A stretch of DNA of 64,000 bases from the NCBI RefSeq assembly GCF_003397705.1, contig NZ_QJVB01000001.1, positions 372,001-436,000 of the forward strand, read 5' to 3'. Source of the stretch: Gardnerella swidsinskii. GTDB taxonomy: Bacteria > Actinomycetota > Actinomycetes > Actinomycetales > Bifidobacteriaceae. Each line of letters opens with the position of its first letter. The first letter of the stretch is position 1. The notes under the pieces are model-generated. The model did no database searches and was not told where the DNA came from. It saw nothing but the letters and a program-made list of their open reading frames with translations. Made by a program: the position numbers and the translations under genes. This document shows, piece by piece, positions 25,237 through 34,033 of the stretch.

Positions 25237-25270
25237 CTCCAAATGTGGGGAACTTATCTCGCGTTTGGAG
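25237..25270. repeat. Family B palindrome, copy 2 (34 bp)
   Basis: CTCCAAATG ... CGTTTGGAG, 34 bp overall, with an inner CTCGCG before the right arm; same layout and length as 35840 and 35893. Confidence 0.75.
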
Positions 25271-25484
25271 CGTTATCCGTTGCGCAGTGCTCAGGTATAT
25301 CGTCGCGCTCGCTGTTTCCCACACAGCCCAAGTATCAGCCAAGTAACAAGCTCAGTAGATAGAGCTAATATGATTCCAGTGTTACGTTGCGAATACTTAT
25401 TAACTACTCGCGCGAATACGCCACTCCCAAAGAATTGGTAATTAGTAACTAGTTTTTATTTTGTTCGTTACTGAAAGGAATATC
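25271..25484. other. Remainder of the cysS/pncB spacer
   Basis: About 210 bases without a gene. It should hold the pncB promoter. GAAAGGA at 25473-25479 is the pncB ribosome site. Short open frames crossing the repeats on both strands here have no ribosome site or family resemblance. Confidence 0.5.
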
Positions 25485-26822
25485 ATGGCTGAGATTTCAT
25501 CTGCTCTTATGACGGACATGTATGAATACACTATGCTCGACGCTGCTCTTAAAGACGGCACTGCAAATCGCAAGTGCGTTTTTGAAATTTTTACGCGCCA
25601 CTTGCCTCAAGGTCGTCGTTACGGAGTCGTTGCCGGCATGGGTCGCATTTTGGAAGAGCTGCAAAAATTCCATCTTTCGGAAGATGATTTGCGTTTCTTA
25701 AGTGATCGTAAAATTGTTAGCGCAGAAACCATTGAATGGCTGGAAAATTTCCGATTCCACGGTAAAATTTCCGGTTATCGCGAAGGTGAGATGTTCTTCC
25801 CTAACTCGCCAATTTTGCAAGTAGAAGGCACTTTTGGTGAGTGCACTTTGCTTGAAACTGTGCTTCTTTCTGTGCTTAATTATGATTGCGCGGTTGCGTC
25901 TGCCGCAGCACGTATGGTTTCTGCCTCCGCAGGTCGTCCTTGCATGGATATGGGCGGCCGTCGCACAAACGAATATTCTGCAGTTGCTGCATCTCGCGCA
26001 GCGGTTATTGGCGGTTTTAAGGGAACCGCAAACTTGCTTGCTGCAAAACTTTACGGATTGAAGGCAATCGGAACCGCAGCTCACTGCTTTACTCTTGTTC
26101 ACGACACTGAGCGTGACGCTTTCACTTCTCAAATTGCCGCTCTTGGCAAAGGCACTACGCTTCTTGTTGACACTTATAATATTGAGGAAGCTGTAAAGAC
26201 AGCTGTGGAAGTTGCAGGCCCTGATCTTGGTGGAATTCGTATTGATTCTGGAGATTTGTGCGCTTTGGCTCGTCGCGTAAGAAATCAGCTCGACGAGTTG
26301 GGTGCTAAAAACACAAAGATTACAGTTACTAATGATTTGGACGAGTATGCTCTTGCTTCCTTACAAAATGCGCCTGTGGATTCTTACGGCATCGGCACAA
26401 TGCTTGTAACCGGCTCCGGTGCTCCAACTTGCGCAATGGTTTATAAGCTTACTGAGCGCGAGGGAGCAGATGGTGTAATGCAACCTGTTGCTAAGCGTTC
26501 TAAGAATAAAGCGACTGTGCCTGGACGTAAGTTGGCGTATCGTTCATACGATTACAGCAACGATTCTTGCGGTGTAGCTGATTGCGAACGCGTGATTTCT
26601 GGTTCGGAAGTTGCGCTCGCTCAGTTTAAGCCTAAGGATTCGTGGGAAAATCTGCTAGTTGATTACATGGTCGACGGTGAAGCTGACGAACAGTTTATGG
26701 GTCACGATGCGATTATGCGCGCACAGGATTATTGCGCTTCTGCTTTGAAGCGACTGCCTTTGGCTGCGCAAAGTTTGATGCGCGGAGACCCTGCAATACC
26801 AACAGAAATTCAAGTACTGTAA
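25485..26822 (+). CDS. pncB: Nicotinate phosphoribosyltransferase
   Basis: Joins nicotinate and PRPP in NAD salvage; 445 residues. The N-terminus SSALMTDMYEYTMLDAALKDG, then FEIFTRHLPQGRRYGVVAGMGR, matches the family. The active-site region GLKAIGTAAHCFTLVHDTERDAF carries the conserved His, and GGIRIDSGDL plus the GTMLVTGSGAP loop are the phosphoribosyl-binding parts. ATG 25485 lies 5 bases after GAAAGGA; an upstream in-frame codon at 25461 would add eight unlikely residues. Single-gene unit, divergent from cysS. Confidence 0.95.
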   Translation: MAEISSALMTDMYEYTMLDAALKDGTANRKCVFEIFTRHLPQGRRYGVVAGMGRILEELQKFHLSEDDLRFLSDRKIVSAETIEWLENFRFHGKISGYREGEMFFPNSPILQVEGTFGECTLLETVLLSVLNYDCAVASAAARMVSASAGRPCMDMGGRRTNEYSAVAASRAAVIGGFKGTANLLAAKLYGLKAIGTAAHCFTLVHDTERDAFTSQIAALGKGTTLLVDTYNIEEAVKTAVEVAGPDLGGIRIDSGDLCALARRVRNQLDELGAKNTKITVTNDLDEYALASLQNAPVDSYGIGTMLVTGSGAPTCAMVYKLTEREGADGVMQPVAKRSKNKATVPGRKLAYRSYDYSNDSCGVADCERVISGSEVALAQFKPKDSWENLLVDYMVDGEADEQFMGHDAIMRAQDYCASALKRLPLAAQSLMRGDPAIPTEIQVL

Positions 26823-27056
26823 AAGTACTATAAATTAATCTTTTTAAAACTAAACTTTACTAAATAACTAAATAAGATTCGCAAATAATTTTCGCGAATA
26901 ATTCGTAAATAATTCATGCGTAAAGACTAACGTTTCTGACAGCTTTTTTGAGCGTTTGTTGCGATAATGCTTTATGCTTGATTTTGCTAATAAAATTCAA
27001 TTAAATTTTAGTGCGCTACGAAATTCGTTACACAATGCGTTACGAAAGGATGCGAT

Positions 27057-27386
27057 ATGTTTTCATCTTTAGAAGCAGATAATGCGTTAGATGCTGTTAT
27101 GGAATCTGGTTCGCAATCCGCAGATCCAGATTCTGGTTCCGGCACAAGCACTTCTGTTCTAGAACGTCCAGAAGTTGACGAAGATGCTCGTCTAGATGAT
27201 GGTGGTAATGCAGATCGTTTTGCGCACTATGTGTCAAAAGACAGAATTGAAGAGTCGCGCTTAACTGGTCGACCAGTGGTAGCTTTATGCGGTAAAGTGT
27301 GGATTCCTCGACACGAAGCAAATGACTACCCAGTTTGCCCTGAATGCAAGCGCATATACGAGGAATTAGGAAAGTTTAATTTTTAA
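27057..27386 (+). CDS. DUF3039-family protein
   Basis: 109 residues, function unknown. The C-terminal half matches the actinobacterial DUF3039 pattern: DRFAHYVSKDRIEESRLTGRPVVALCGKVWIPRHE, then YPVCPECKRIYEEL. One Cys (ALCG) plus a CPEC pair suggest a metal site. The N-terminal half is an acidic, low-complexity Ser/Asp stretch. ATG 27057 follows GAAAGGA at 6 bases. It is a single-gene unit with its own terminator. Only the family assignment is offered. Confidence 0.8.
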   Translation: MFSSLEADNALDAVMESGSQSADPDSGSGTSTSVLERPEVDEDARLDDGGNADRFAHYVSKDRIEESRLTGRPVVALCGKVWIPRHEANDYPVCPECKRIYEELGKFNF

Positions 27387-27425
27387 GTAATTATGCTGCG
27401 TATTTAAGTAGTTTATATTGCGTAT

Positions 27426-27470
27426 TAGCGTTACTTCTATCTTTAACGATAAAAGTAACGCTATTTTTTA
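27426..27470 (+). terminator. Terminator after the DUF3039 gene
   Basis: TAGCGTTACTT pairs with AAGTAACGCTA (11 bp); inner TATC/GATA extends the stem; six T follow. Confidence 0.88.
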
Positions 27471-27500
27471 ATATATTTTTGTTCTGAGCGCAATGGGTGA

Positions 27501-27506
27501 TAATCT
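27501..27506 (+). promoter_or_regulatory. -10 element for leaderless coaD
   Basis: TAATCT ends 6 bases before ATG 27513; an overlapping GATAAT (27499-27504) ends 8 bases before it. No ribosome site is seen. Confidence 0.45.
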
Positions 27507-27512
27507 AAAAGC

Positions 27513-28061
27513 ATGACTATAGCTGTGTGCCCCGGCTCGTATGATCCAGTCACTGCCGGCCATTTAGACGTAATACAACGTTGTACGCATCTATTTGATG
27601 AAGTACATGTGCTAGTTGCGGTAAATGCCGCAAAGACTCCGTTATTTTCTGAATCTGAGCGCGTAAAAATTATTCAAGAAGCAATAAATAATTTGCCGCA
27701 ATCTCAAAATAGCTTCAATCGCGATTGCAAAATAGTAGTAACTTCAACAGCTGGTTTGATTACTGACTACTGTACAAAAGTTGGTGCTACAGTAATCGTA
27801 AAAGGCTTACGTCAAAACGGTGATTATGAGGCAGAACTTGGAATGGCACTAGTGAACCGCAAATTAGCAGGTATCGAAACGCTTTTCCTACCTGCTGATC
27901 CTGTGCTTGAGCATGTTTCAAGCTCTGTGGTTAAAGATGTTGCTCGTCATGGGGGAAATGTTACTGGCATGGTTCCAGATAACGTAATACCCTTATTAAA
28001 AAAGCTTTTTAGTGAGCAATCATTAGGCGTAGATAATAATTCATCTATGCTGAACAATTGA
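27513..28061 (+). CDS. coaD: Phosphopantetheine adenylyltransferase
   Basis: Makes dephospho-CoA from 4'-phosphopantetheine and ATP; 182 residues. Nucleotidyltransferase signature: [20 protein letters not shown] (T/HxGH). Also [38 protein letters not shown] and [15 protein letters not shown], all typical. The Ser in SESER and the long Asn-rich stretch before DCKIVVTS are slightly unusual. Start ATG 27513 lacks a ribosome site but has a -10-like hexamer 6 bases upstream. The SepIVA-like gene starts 16 bases after its stop. Confidence 0.95.
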   Translation: MTIAVCPGSYDPVTAGHLDVIQRCTHLFDEVHVLVAVNAAKTPLFSESERVKIIQEAINNLPQSQNSFNRDCKIVVTSTAGLITDYCTKVGATVIVKGLRQNGDYEAELGMALVNRKLAGIETLFLPADPVLEHVSSSVVKDVARHGGNVTGMVPDNVIPLLKKLFSEQSLGVDNNSSMLNN

Positions 28062-28076
28062 ACAGGAGAGTAGAAG

Positions 28077-29114
28077 ATGACAAATAAAAATGAACTTACT
28101 GACGTGACTTCTGGATTATCTAGTGAAGGAGACGACACGATGGAGCGTGAAGTGCAAGTTGATCGCAATCAAAAGCTTCCATTACATCCGGTTCTCGCAG
28201 ATGAAGAAGATGCTCAAGACGGCGTTGTAAATACAACACATTCCGACGTGCGAAGTGCGCGTGAAGGCGACCTATTAGTTGATGCAGATGCTGACAATAC
28301 AGAAACGTCATCTGTTGCGGCAGTTGGAAGTGTTTCTGCTGCGGAAGATGTGCGAGATAATGGCGTTGATAGTGCAAATCAGAACAAGAAAAATAGCAAA
28401 GCAGCTTCTTCGCCAGCATCATTTTCTCCTTTCCCTCTTCCAGATTTACGAGAGCGAGAAGATGGTGGCGTTATCGACTTTGAAGAAAATGAATCTGAAA
28501 CTTCAAAAGTAGCTGCAGAAACAATAAGCGATGAAGCGCGTTCAAAGAGCCGCGCTGAATTTACTACAGTTTACGACATTATTGACGCAATGGAAGCAAC
28601 TCTTTCGGAAGCCAAGAATGTTTTGTTTGCTGCAGGAATGGTAAAAATTGATCGCGATGAGTTCGTTGACCAGTTAGCGCGTTTGAAAGATATGCTTCCT
28701 GTGCAATTGGAGCGAGCTTCTGCGTTAATGCGAGAAGCAGAGCGACGTTTGCGTACAGCGCAAGCACAAGCAAGCTCTATTGTTTCTTCAGCGCAATCTC
28801 AATCTGCAGAAATAATTGAAGAAGCGCAAGAGCGTGCTCAATTTTTAGCAGGTCAAGAAAACGTAACGGCTTTAGCAAAACAGAAAGCTCGCGATATTCT
28901 CGCTACTGCGCAAGCAAAATCAGACAAGCTTACGCAAGGTGCGGATCAGTATTGCGCGACTGTTATGGAAGGCTTAAAGCAGCAGCTAGATAAATTAGAA
29001 CAAGATGTGCAAGCGGGTCAGCGAGTGTTGGAAGATCGTCGTCGAGCTGCAGCGCACGTACAAAATGACATTAGCTCATCATTGTATGACGATGATGAAG
29101 AGGAAAGGAATTAG
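28077..29114 (+). CDS. SepIVA/DivIVA-like coiled-coil cell-division protein
   Basis: 345 residues, cytoplasmic. Residues 1 to about 160 are acidic, low complexity and probably disordered. From about 160 there is a DivIVA-like domain: TVYDIIDAMEATLSEAKNVLFA, ERASALMREAERRLRTAQAQ, then Ala/Gln/Glu-rich coiled coil (IVSSAQSQSAEIIEEAQERA). Placement between coaD and a YceD/DUF177 gene, with rpmF and rnc near, matches the mycobacterial SepIVA (Rv2927c) neighbourhood. SepIVA acts in septation and envelope growth; function here is inference from context and coiled-coil layout. ATG 28077 has AGGAG at 9 bases. The next ATG follows the stop by 2 bases. Confidence 0.75.
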   Translation: MTNKNELTDVTSGLSSEGDDTMEREVQVDRNQKLPLHPVLADEEDAQDGVVNTTHSDVRSAREGDLLVDADADNTETSSVAAVGSVSAAEDVRDNGVDSANQNKKNSKAASSPASFSPFPLPDLREREDGGVIDFEENESETSKVAAETISDEARSKSRAEFTTVYDIIDAMEATLSEAKNVLFAAGMVKIDRDEFVDQLARLKDMLPVQLERASALMREAERRLRTAQAQASSIVSSAQSQSAEIIEEAQERAQFLAGQENVTALAKQKARDILATAQAKSDKLTQGADQYCATVMEGLKQQLDKLEQDVQAGQRVLEDRRRAAAHVQNDISSSLYDDDEEERN

Positions 29115-29116
29115 TA

Positions 29117-29803
29117 ATGGCTTCGCATCCATCCCAATCACCATGGGCGGTTCCAGTAGCGCAAATGGCTGCGCGCGCTGGTAGTAGCATGTCGTTGCAT
29201 CGCGTATTTCCGGCGCCGGAAGGTATTGGAGATTACGTTATTGGCGTAAAGCCAGGCAGTGATGTTATGGTTGATGGCGATTTTGATGCTGTGGTTGACG
29301 GCTTAATGTTTCAGGGCAGTATTACTGCCCCGGTGCATGCAGAATGTACTCGATGCTTGATGCCGCTTCGTCGCGATTGGAAAGTGGATGTGTGCGTATT
29401 CTTTCCATATGCTGACTCGCGTTCTAATCGTTCGGATAATCGCAATACTCGTGGCGATGCGGATGAAGCTGAATCGCAAATTTGGGATGAAAATGACGAG
29501 TCGGGCAATGTGTATCCGCTAGTTGCGGGTGGTGATTTTGCGGATATTGAGGCTCTTATTCGCGACACGATGGTAAGTGAGCTGCCGTTGCAACCGTTGT
29601 GCGAGCCGGATTGTCGCGGACTTTGCTCTCAGTGTGGCGAAAACTTAAACGAGCATCCAGATCATCATCATGACGTTACGGATATTCGTTTTGCTGCTTT
29701 AGAGGATTTGAAAGCTCAGCTTGAGCAGAATGAAAAGCGCGACGACCTGCCTGAGCGCTGCGATTTAGCGCGCGAAGGCAACTCGGAGCGGAAACTCGCT
29801 TAG
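29117..29803 (+). CDS. YceD/DUF177 family protein, C-terminus derived from a repeat element
   Basis: 228 residues. The family is linked to 23S rRNA or ribosome assembly through its fixed place before rpmF. It shows FQGSITAPVHAECTRCLMPLRRDW (CxxC) and CEPDCRGLCSQCGENLNEHP (CxxxxxxCxxC), the zinc-like Cys pattern. DIRFAALEDLKAQL is the expected family end. From KRDDLPERCDLAREGN to the stop TAG (29735-29803), the last 22 or so codons are the left half of the Family A intergenic element. The element thus supplies the C-terminus and stop. A Ser/Arg/Asp/Glu insertion near 29400-29510 is low complexity. Start ATG 29117 follows GAGGAAAGGA. Confidence 0.85.
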   Translation: MASHPSQSPWAVPVAQMAARAGSSMSLHRVFPAPEGIGDYVIGVKPGSDVMVDGDFDAVVDGLMFQGSITAPVHAECTRCLMPLRRDWKVDVCVFFPYADSRSNRSDNRNTRGDADEAESQIWDENDESGNVYPLVAGGDFADIEALIRDTMVSELPLQPLCEPDCRGLCSQCGENLNEHPDHHHDVTDIRFAALEDLKAQLEQNEKRDDLPERCDLAREGNSERKLA

Positions 29804-29871
29804 GTTGGAAGTCCAGTGGACTTCCAACGCGAGTTTCGTAGCGAGCGCTTAGAGCGCGAGCTTTTGCGCAA
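29735..29871. repeat. Family A intergenic palindromic element, copy 2 (overlaps the yceD end)
   Basis: Same order of blocks as at 25100: GCGCGACGACCTGC, GCGCGAAGGCAACTCGGAGCG, GAAACTCGC, the palindrome TTGGAAGTCCA-G-TGGACTTCCAA, GCGAGTTTCGTAGCGAGCGCTTA. The first half is translated as the end of the YceD-family protein. Confidence 0.85.
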
Positions 29872-29987
29872 AACAGATTTCGCTTAAATCTCACTCAAGT
29901 TCACGTAAATTAGCAATTTGTACGGCGCTTGCTGTAATATACAGAACGCTTAAGCTCAATCGATTGAACGAAATAGAGGAAAGAATT

Positions 29988-30182
29988 ATGGCACTGCCTA
30001 AGTACAAGACCTCGCGTGCTAATACGCATTCGCGTCGCGCTAATTGGAAGGCGTCTGCCGTGCAGACTGTGACTTGCCCGAACTGCGGTTCTCAGGCATT
30101 CCCACACATGGCTTGCCCATCTTGCGGAACCTTCCGTGGTCGTGTTTATCGTGAAGCTATTCGCTCCGAGCACACCAAGTAG
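29988..30182 (+). CDS. rpmF: 50S ribosomal protein L32 (zinc-binding form)
   Basis: Large-subunit protein of 64 residues: [20 protein letters not shown], then [23 protein letters not shown] with two CxxC pairs for zinc. ATG 29988 follows AGAGGAAAG at 6 bases. It normally follows yceD directly; here a Family A element lies between. A strong terminator follows. Confidence 0.96.
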   Translation: MALPKYKTSRANTHSRRANWKASAVQTVTCPNCGSQAFPHMACPSCGTFRGRVYREAIRSEHTK

Positions 30183-30195
30183 GTTTTATTAATAG

Positions 30196-30230
30196 AAACC
30201 CTGCCATCGACGGGTGGCAGGGTTTTTCTT
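30196..30230 (+). terminator. Terminator after rpmF
   Basis: AAACCCTGCCA / TGGCAGGGTTT, perfect 11-bp stem with an 8-base loop, followed by TTC and T-rich sequence. Confidence 0.9.
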
Positions 30231-30249
30231 TTTCTTGCGTATTGTGGCT

Positions 30250-30734
30250 GTGAGGGGTGGGTGTTGCTTGCGCGACGACCTGCTTTCGCGCAGCATTGTG
30301 CTCGCGAAAGCAACTCGGAGCGTGAGCTTGCTCAGGTGGAAAGTCCAGTGGACTTTCCACGCAAGCTCAGCCGAGCGGCAATTAGCCGTGAGGACAGCGC
30401 TACGCTCTTACTTAATGTGGCGCGAGTTTTGGGGGATTTCTCTCCTCGCGCGTCCCGTCCTTCGTCGCTCTAGCTGTTAAAGACTTTACTGTCTGCTTTG
30501 TTTTTAAAAGAACGTTGCTTCCTCAGTCCTCTTTTAGCGCTCGTAAAGAAATCCCCCAAACTCTGCGTGTTTAATCGTTAATAACCGTGCCTTATCGCAG
30601 AGATTTTTCGATTTTTCTTCTTCGCTTGGCGAATCAGCAGCCTGCGGCTCTGACGTTCGCCGCGCTCAGTGCGAAAAATCTCAAATCTCTACCACACTAA
30701 TATTCGTACCTCTTAAGCAACACCCACCCCTCAC
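30250..30734. repeat. Gene-free element bounded by 19-20 bp inverted repeats (MITE-like)
   Basis: TGAGGGGTGGGTGTTGCTT (30251-30269) and its exact reverse complement (30715-30733) bound about 485 bases without a credible gene. Inside are a Family A element, an inverted pair AGTTTTGGGGGATTTCT / AGAAATCCCCCAAACT (about 30425-30441 and 30547-30562), and AGATTTTTCG / CGAAAAATCT. The block GCGAAAAATCTC-AAATCTCTACCACACT (about 30671-30700) recurs inverted at 58497-58530. No transposase is seen. It separates convergent rpmF and rnc. Confidence 0.6.
30270..30400. repeat. Family A intergenic palindromic element, copy 3
   Basis: Blocks GCGCGACGACCTGCTTTCGCGC and CGCGAAAGCAACTCGGAGCG match the other copies. 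The central palindrome is changed in both arms together (GTGGAAAGTCCA-G-TGGACTTTCCAC), and the flanks are GAGCTTGC/GCAAGCTC instead of AAACTCGC/GCGAGTTT. It ends with AGCCGAGCGGCAATTAGCCG, also present inverted near 58647-58672. Confidence 0.8.
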
Positions 30735-30885
30735 TACTCAGAAAATAGTTAGTGTTTTTTGTGGTGCGGTAGTTATTTTTGCTGTAGTGATGGCAGAGCA
30801 ATACTGCTAGCGTTCTTTGATTGATAGTCGCTTATCGTATTCGAAGTATCGATGACAAAGTTCGCAAATCAGGTAAAGTTCGTAG
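30735..30885. other. Spacer downstream of rnc
   Basis: About 150 bases with no gene or clear terminator for either converging transcript. Confidence 0.4.
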
Positions 30886-31725
30886 TTACTTACGCGCGTC
30901 GAGTGCGTGCCAAGCGATTTCGGCGGCTGCGAGTTGCGCTTTTCGTTTGCTAGAGCCACTTCCGACTCCCAACACTTCGTCGCCATCCTTATGTGCCAAA
31001 ACCGCGCGAGCCTCAAATACTGGAGCGTATTCTGGCCCAGAAACAGCCATTCGATACTCTGGATCTTCCAAACCCATATCGTGAGCTTTGACTGTAAGCG
31101 AAGTCTTCCAATCAAGAGCTGGTCCTTCAGTTAGCACTTCCGCCAAAGTGTCGTCAATCAAACGATGCACAACTCTGCGAGCTTCATCAATTCCATGTTC
31201 AACAAAAGTTGCACCAATAAGCGCTTCAACAATATCGCACAAAATTGAATCTTTATTATTTCCGCCCTGCTCCATTTCTCCGCGACCGAGAAGAATATAC
31301 GCGCCAACATGCAGCTTTTCGCGCGCAACAGCAGAAAGCGCCCATTCAGACACAGCTTTCGCTCGCATCTTCGCAAGCTGACCTTCAGTCATGTCTGGAT
31401 GTGCAGAAAACAGCGTTTCTGTGGAAACTAACTCAAGCACAGCATCGCCCAAAAACTCAAGTCGCTCATAATTTCGTGTGCCAGGATGCTCGTGCGAGAA
31501 CGAGCGGTGGGTGAGTGCTTCTACCAAAAGATCCGGCGAAATAGTTGTGCCTAAAGCGTTTAAAAGTTCCTGCGTTGGGTCTCCAGGACGTGTTTCACCG
31601 CCATCTAATCTCAAAACTCCATCTTCGTTGTGTTGCACATGCGAGTTGTTTTGATTATTTTGATTGTGTTTGCTCTGCATATTCTGTTGATTCTGTTGAT
31701 TCTGTTGATTGTTCTGAGTTTTCAT
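30886..31725 (-). CDS. rnc: Ribonuclease III
   Basis: Cuts double-stranded RNA, including rRNA precursors; 279 residues. The nuclease domain shows LVEALTHRSFSHEHPG, the signature RNYERLEFLGDAVLEL, and the second catalytic group CDIVEALIGATFVEHG. The dsRNA-binding domain has DWKTSLTVKAHDMGLEDPEYR and GSSKRKAQLAAAEIAWHAL. The N-terminus carries an extra stretch of about 30 residues, mostly Asn, Gln and His (NNQQNQQNQQNMQ), coded by short repeats. The gene is on the strand opposite to rpmF, although yceD-rpmF-rnc usually run together. TATAAT lies 10 bases before the ATG, so the leader is very short. Confidence 0.96.
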   Translation of the reverse strand: MKTQNNQQNQQNQQNMQSKHNQNNQNNSHVQHNEDGVLRLDGGETRPGDPTQELLNALGTTISPDLLVEALTHRSFSHEHPGTRNYERLEFLGDAVLELVSTETLFSAHPDMTEGQLAKMRAKAVSEWALSAVAREKLHVGAYILLGRGEMEQGGNNKDSILCDIVEALIGATFVEHGIDEARRVVHRLIDDTLAEVLTEGPALDWKTSLTVKAHDMGLEDPEYRMAVSGPEYAPVFEARAVLAHKDGDEVLGVGSGSSKRKAQLAAAEIAWHALDARK

Positions 31726-31838
31726 AGCACGTATTATTATAGTCCTACTACCAACACAAGCGCTTTTAAGCTTCGCGTTCGCATTTGCAATCGCATTTTT
31801 CCATATTCCTTCTATACCCTTTCGTATAAGTGTTCAGC

Positions 31839-31844
31839 TATATT
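31839..31844 (+). promoter_or_regulatory. -10 element close to the ABC-F start
   Basis: TATATT ends 8 bases before ATG 31853, giving a leaderless or almost leaderless mRNA. Confidence 0.4.
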
Positions 31845-31852
31845 TGTGGATT

Positions 31853-33967
31853 ATGCCTACGTATGATTTGGGATTAGAACGAGTTTCGCTAGAATTTGCT
31901 ACAAAAACGATTTTTAAAGACGTTACTATTGGAGTTTTTGAAGGTGACAGAATCGGTATTGTTGGAAAAAATGGCGACGGAAAGTCAACGCTACTTCGAC
32001 TACTTGCCGGTAAAATGCAACCTGATTCTGGTCGCGTTACGAAGCGCGGAGGGCTTACTTTTGGCATGTTGGATCAGCGCGATCCATTGGACGATAACGC
32101 AACTGTGCGCGAGGCTGCTCTTGAAAATCGCGAAGATTACGAGTGGGCTGCAGATCAGCGTTCACGCGAAATTGTAGAAGCGCTTCTTGGTGGCATAAAT
32201 TTGGAAGCGAAAGTTGGAACGCTTTCTGGAGGTCAGCGCAGGCGCGCAGATTTAGCAAGATTATTGTTGCACGACTGGGATATTTTGGCTTTGGATGAGC
32301 CTACGAATCATTTGGACGTTGTGACGATTCATTGGCTTGCGGAGCATCTTCTTCACCGTTGGCAGGACGGTCAAGGTGCGCTTTTGATTGTGACGCACGA
32401 CCGCTGGTTCTTGGACGAGGTTTGCACTTCGATGTGGGAAGTGCACGATGGCGTAATTGATCCTTTCGAGGGTGGTTACAGCGCTTATATGATGCAACGT
32501 GTGGAGCGCGAACGTCAAGCGGATGTGCGCGAAGAGCGTCGCAGGAATTTGGCGAGAAAAGAGTTAGCTTGGCTTTCCAGGGGTGCTCGTGCGCGTTCTA
32601 CTAAGCAAAAGTTCCACGTAAAGCAAGCGCGCGAGCTTATTGCAGATGTGCCGCCGCTAAGAGACACTCTTGAATTGAAGAAAATGGCAACTTCGCGTCT
32701 TGGTAAGCAAGTTGTTGATTTAATTGACGTTACGCAAATTTTCGATAACGCTCAGCAGTTAAAAAATATTGATCCGGATATCGTAGAAAACGCATCTTTA
32801 GGTGAAGATAATGCAGAAAAATCAAATAAAGTCGATATCGTAGAATCTGCTTTTGCGCAACCAACTCACGTGGGAAGCGTTACTATTGCCGTTGACGAAA
32901 ATCAAGAAAATTCTCTTGAAAATTCTGCGGAAAATACTTCGGAAAGTACTGCTACGAGCGCAGAAAACATTGCAGAAACTTCAGCTGCATCGCGCAAAAC
33001 TATTACTGGACGCATGATTTTAGACGATGCAACTTGGCTTATAGGTCCAGGCGATCGTTTTGGAATTGTGGGTGCGAATGGAGTAGGAAAATCAACATTA
33101 TTAAGCATTATTGACGGATCTCTAAAGCCTACGCTTGGACACGTAAATATTGGCAAGACTGTAAAATTTGCCGTGCTTTCGCAGCGGCTAGAAGAGCTTG
33201 AAAAGCTTGGAAAATATAAAGTAAAAGAAGTTTTAAGTCGCTATAAGCCTAGCTATATTATTGATGGCAAAGAAGTGACCCCAGGTCAGCTTATGGAAAG
33301 GCTTGGTTTTAAGCCCGAGCAGCTTATGACACCAATTGCGGATCTTTCGGGCGGTCAAAAGCGACGTATGCAGCTGCTGCTGATTTTGCTAAACGAGCCA
33401 AACGTGCTGATTATGGATGAGCCTGGAAACGATCTCGACACTGACATGCTTGCAGTTATGGAAGATTTGCTCGATACTTGGCCTGGCACTTTGATTGTTG
33501 TTTCGCACGATCGCTACTTGCTTGAGCGCGTAACAGACCAGCAATTTGCGCTTATTGACGGCAAAATTCGTCACCTTCCAGGCGGTGTAGATGAGTATTT
33601 GCAAATTGTAGAAAAGCTGCAACGCGATCACGAAAATAGTAGTGGTACTACTGGTACTGTTGGCGCTTCAAGTACTGCGAATGCTTCGAGTGCTGCAAAT
33701 TCTACAACTAAAGAAAGTTCAGAAAGTACAGTAATTGAGCCCAAACTTACCGGCAAAGCCTATCACGATGCTGCAAGGCGAGTTTCAGCAATCGAGCGAA
33801 AACTTACAAAGCTTGAAGAAGAAAAGTCGCAAATTGAAGCGCAAATGGCTGCGCATAACCCAAGTGACTTTGTTGGACTTCAATCTCTTAACGAAGATCT
33901 TCAAAAAAACGAGCAAGAAGCAAGTGCTCTTGAGGATGAGTGGATGGAGCTTTCTGAGCAGCTTTAG
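31853..33967 (+). CDS. ABC-F ATPase, Uup-like
   Basis: Cytoplasmic twin-ATPase protein without membrane segments; 704 residues. Domain 1: GIVGKNGDGKSTLLRLLAG, LSGGQRRRADLARLLL, ALDEPTNHLD. A linker with an Asn/Glu/Ser-rich stretch (32890-33000) follows. Domain 2: GIVGANGVGKSTLLSII, DLSGGQKRRMQLLLILL and IMDEPGNDLD (Thr to Gly next to the Walker B Glu). The C-terminal coiled coil (AIERKLTKLEEEKSQIEAQM) is typical of Uup. ABC-F proteins act on ribosomes; some give antibiotic resistance, but Uup-type members are housekeeping. ATG 31853 is used; an upstream TTG at 31844 lies within the -10 box. Confidence 0.88.
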   Translation: MPTYDLGLERVSLEFATKTIFKDVTIGVFEGDRIGIVGKNGDGKSTLLRLLAGKMQPDSGRVTKRGGLTFGMLDQRDPLDDNATVREAALENREDYEWAADQRSREIVEALLGGINLEAKVGTLSGGQRRRADLARLLLHDWDILALDEPTNHLDVVTIHWLAEHLLHRWQDGQGALLIVTHDRWFLDEVCTSMWEVHDGVIDPFEGGYSAYMMQRVERERQADVREERRRNLARKELAWLSRGARARSTKQKFHVKQARELIADVPPLRDTLELKKMATSRLGKQVVDLIDVTQIFDNAQQLKNIDPDIVENASLGEDNAEKSNKVDIVESAFAQPTHVGSVTIAVDENQENSLENSAENTSESTATSAENIAETSAASRKTITGRMILDDATWLIGPGDRFGIVGANGVGKSTLLSIIDGSLKPTLGHVNIGKTVKFAVLSQRLEELEKLGKYKVKEVLSRYKPSYIIDGKEVTPGQLMERLGFKPEQLMTPIADLSGGQKRRMQLLLILLNEPNVLIMDEPGNDLDTDMLAVMEDLLDTWPGTLIVVSHDRYLLERVTDQQFALIDGKIRHLPGGVDEYLQIVEKLQRDHENSSGTTGTVGASSTANASSAANSTTKESSESTVIEPKLTGKAYHDAARRVSAIERKLTKLEEEKSQIEAQMAAHNPSDFVGLQSLNEDLQKNEQEASALEDEWMELSEQL

Positions 33968-34033
33968 TACAAAATTGCTGCGTGCTAAGAAGATGAAATA
34001 GAAGATAACAGCCACGTGCTAAATTTGTGAGGT

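Noticed and set aside
25028..25441. Overlapping 60-85 codon frames in the cysS-pncB spacer
   Set aside because: They run across the repeat elements, change between copies, and have no ribosome site.
30157..30480. 60-90 codon frames on both strands after rpmF
   Set aside because: They are readings of the Family A palindrome and the rpmF terminator. The two strands give similar products because the DNA is palindromic.
30250..30734. Insertion sequence
   Set aside because: Inverted ends are present, but no transposase frame or target duplication was seen, so it is listed only as a MITE-like element.
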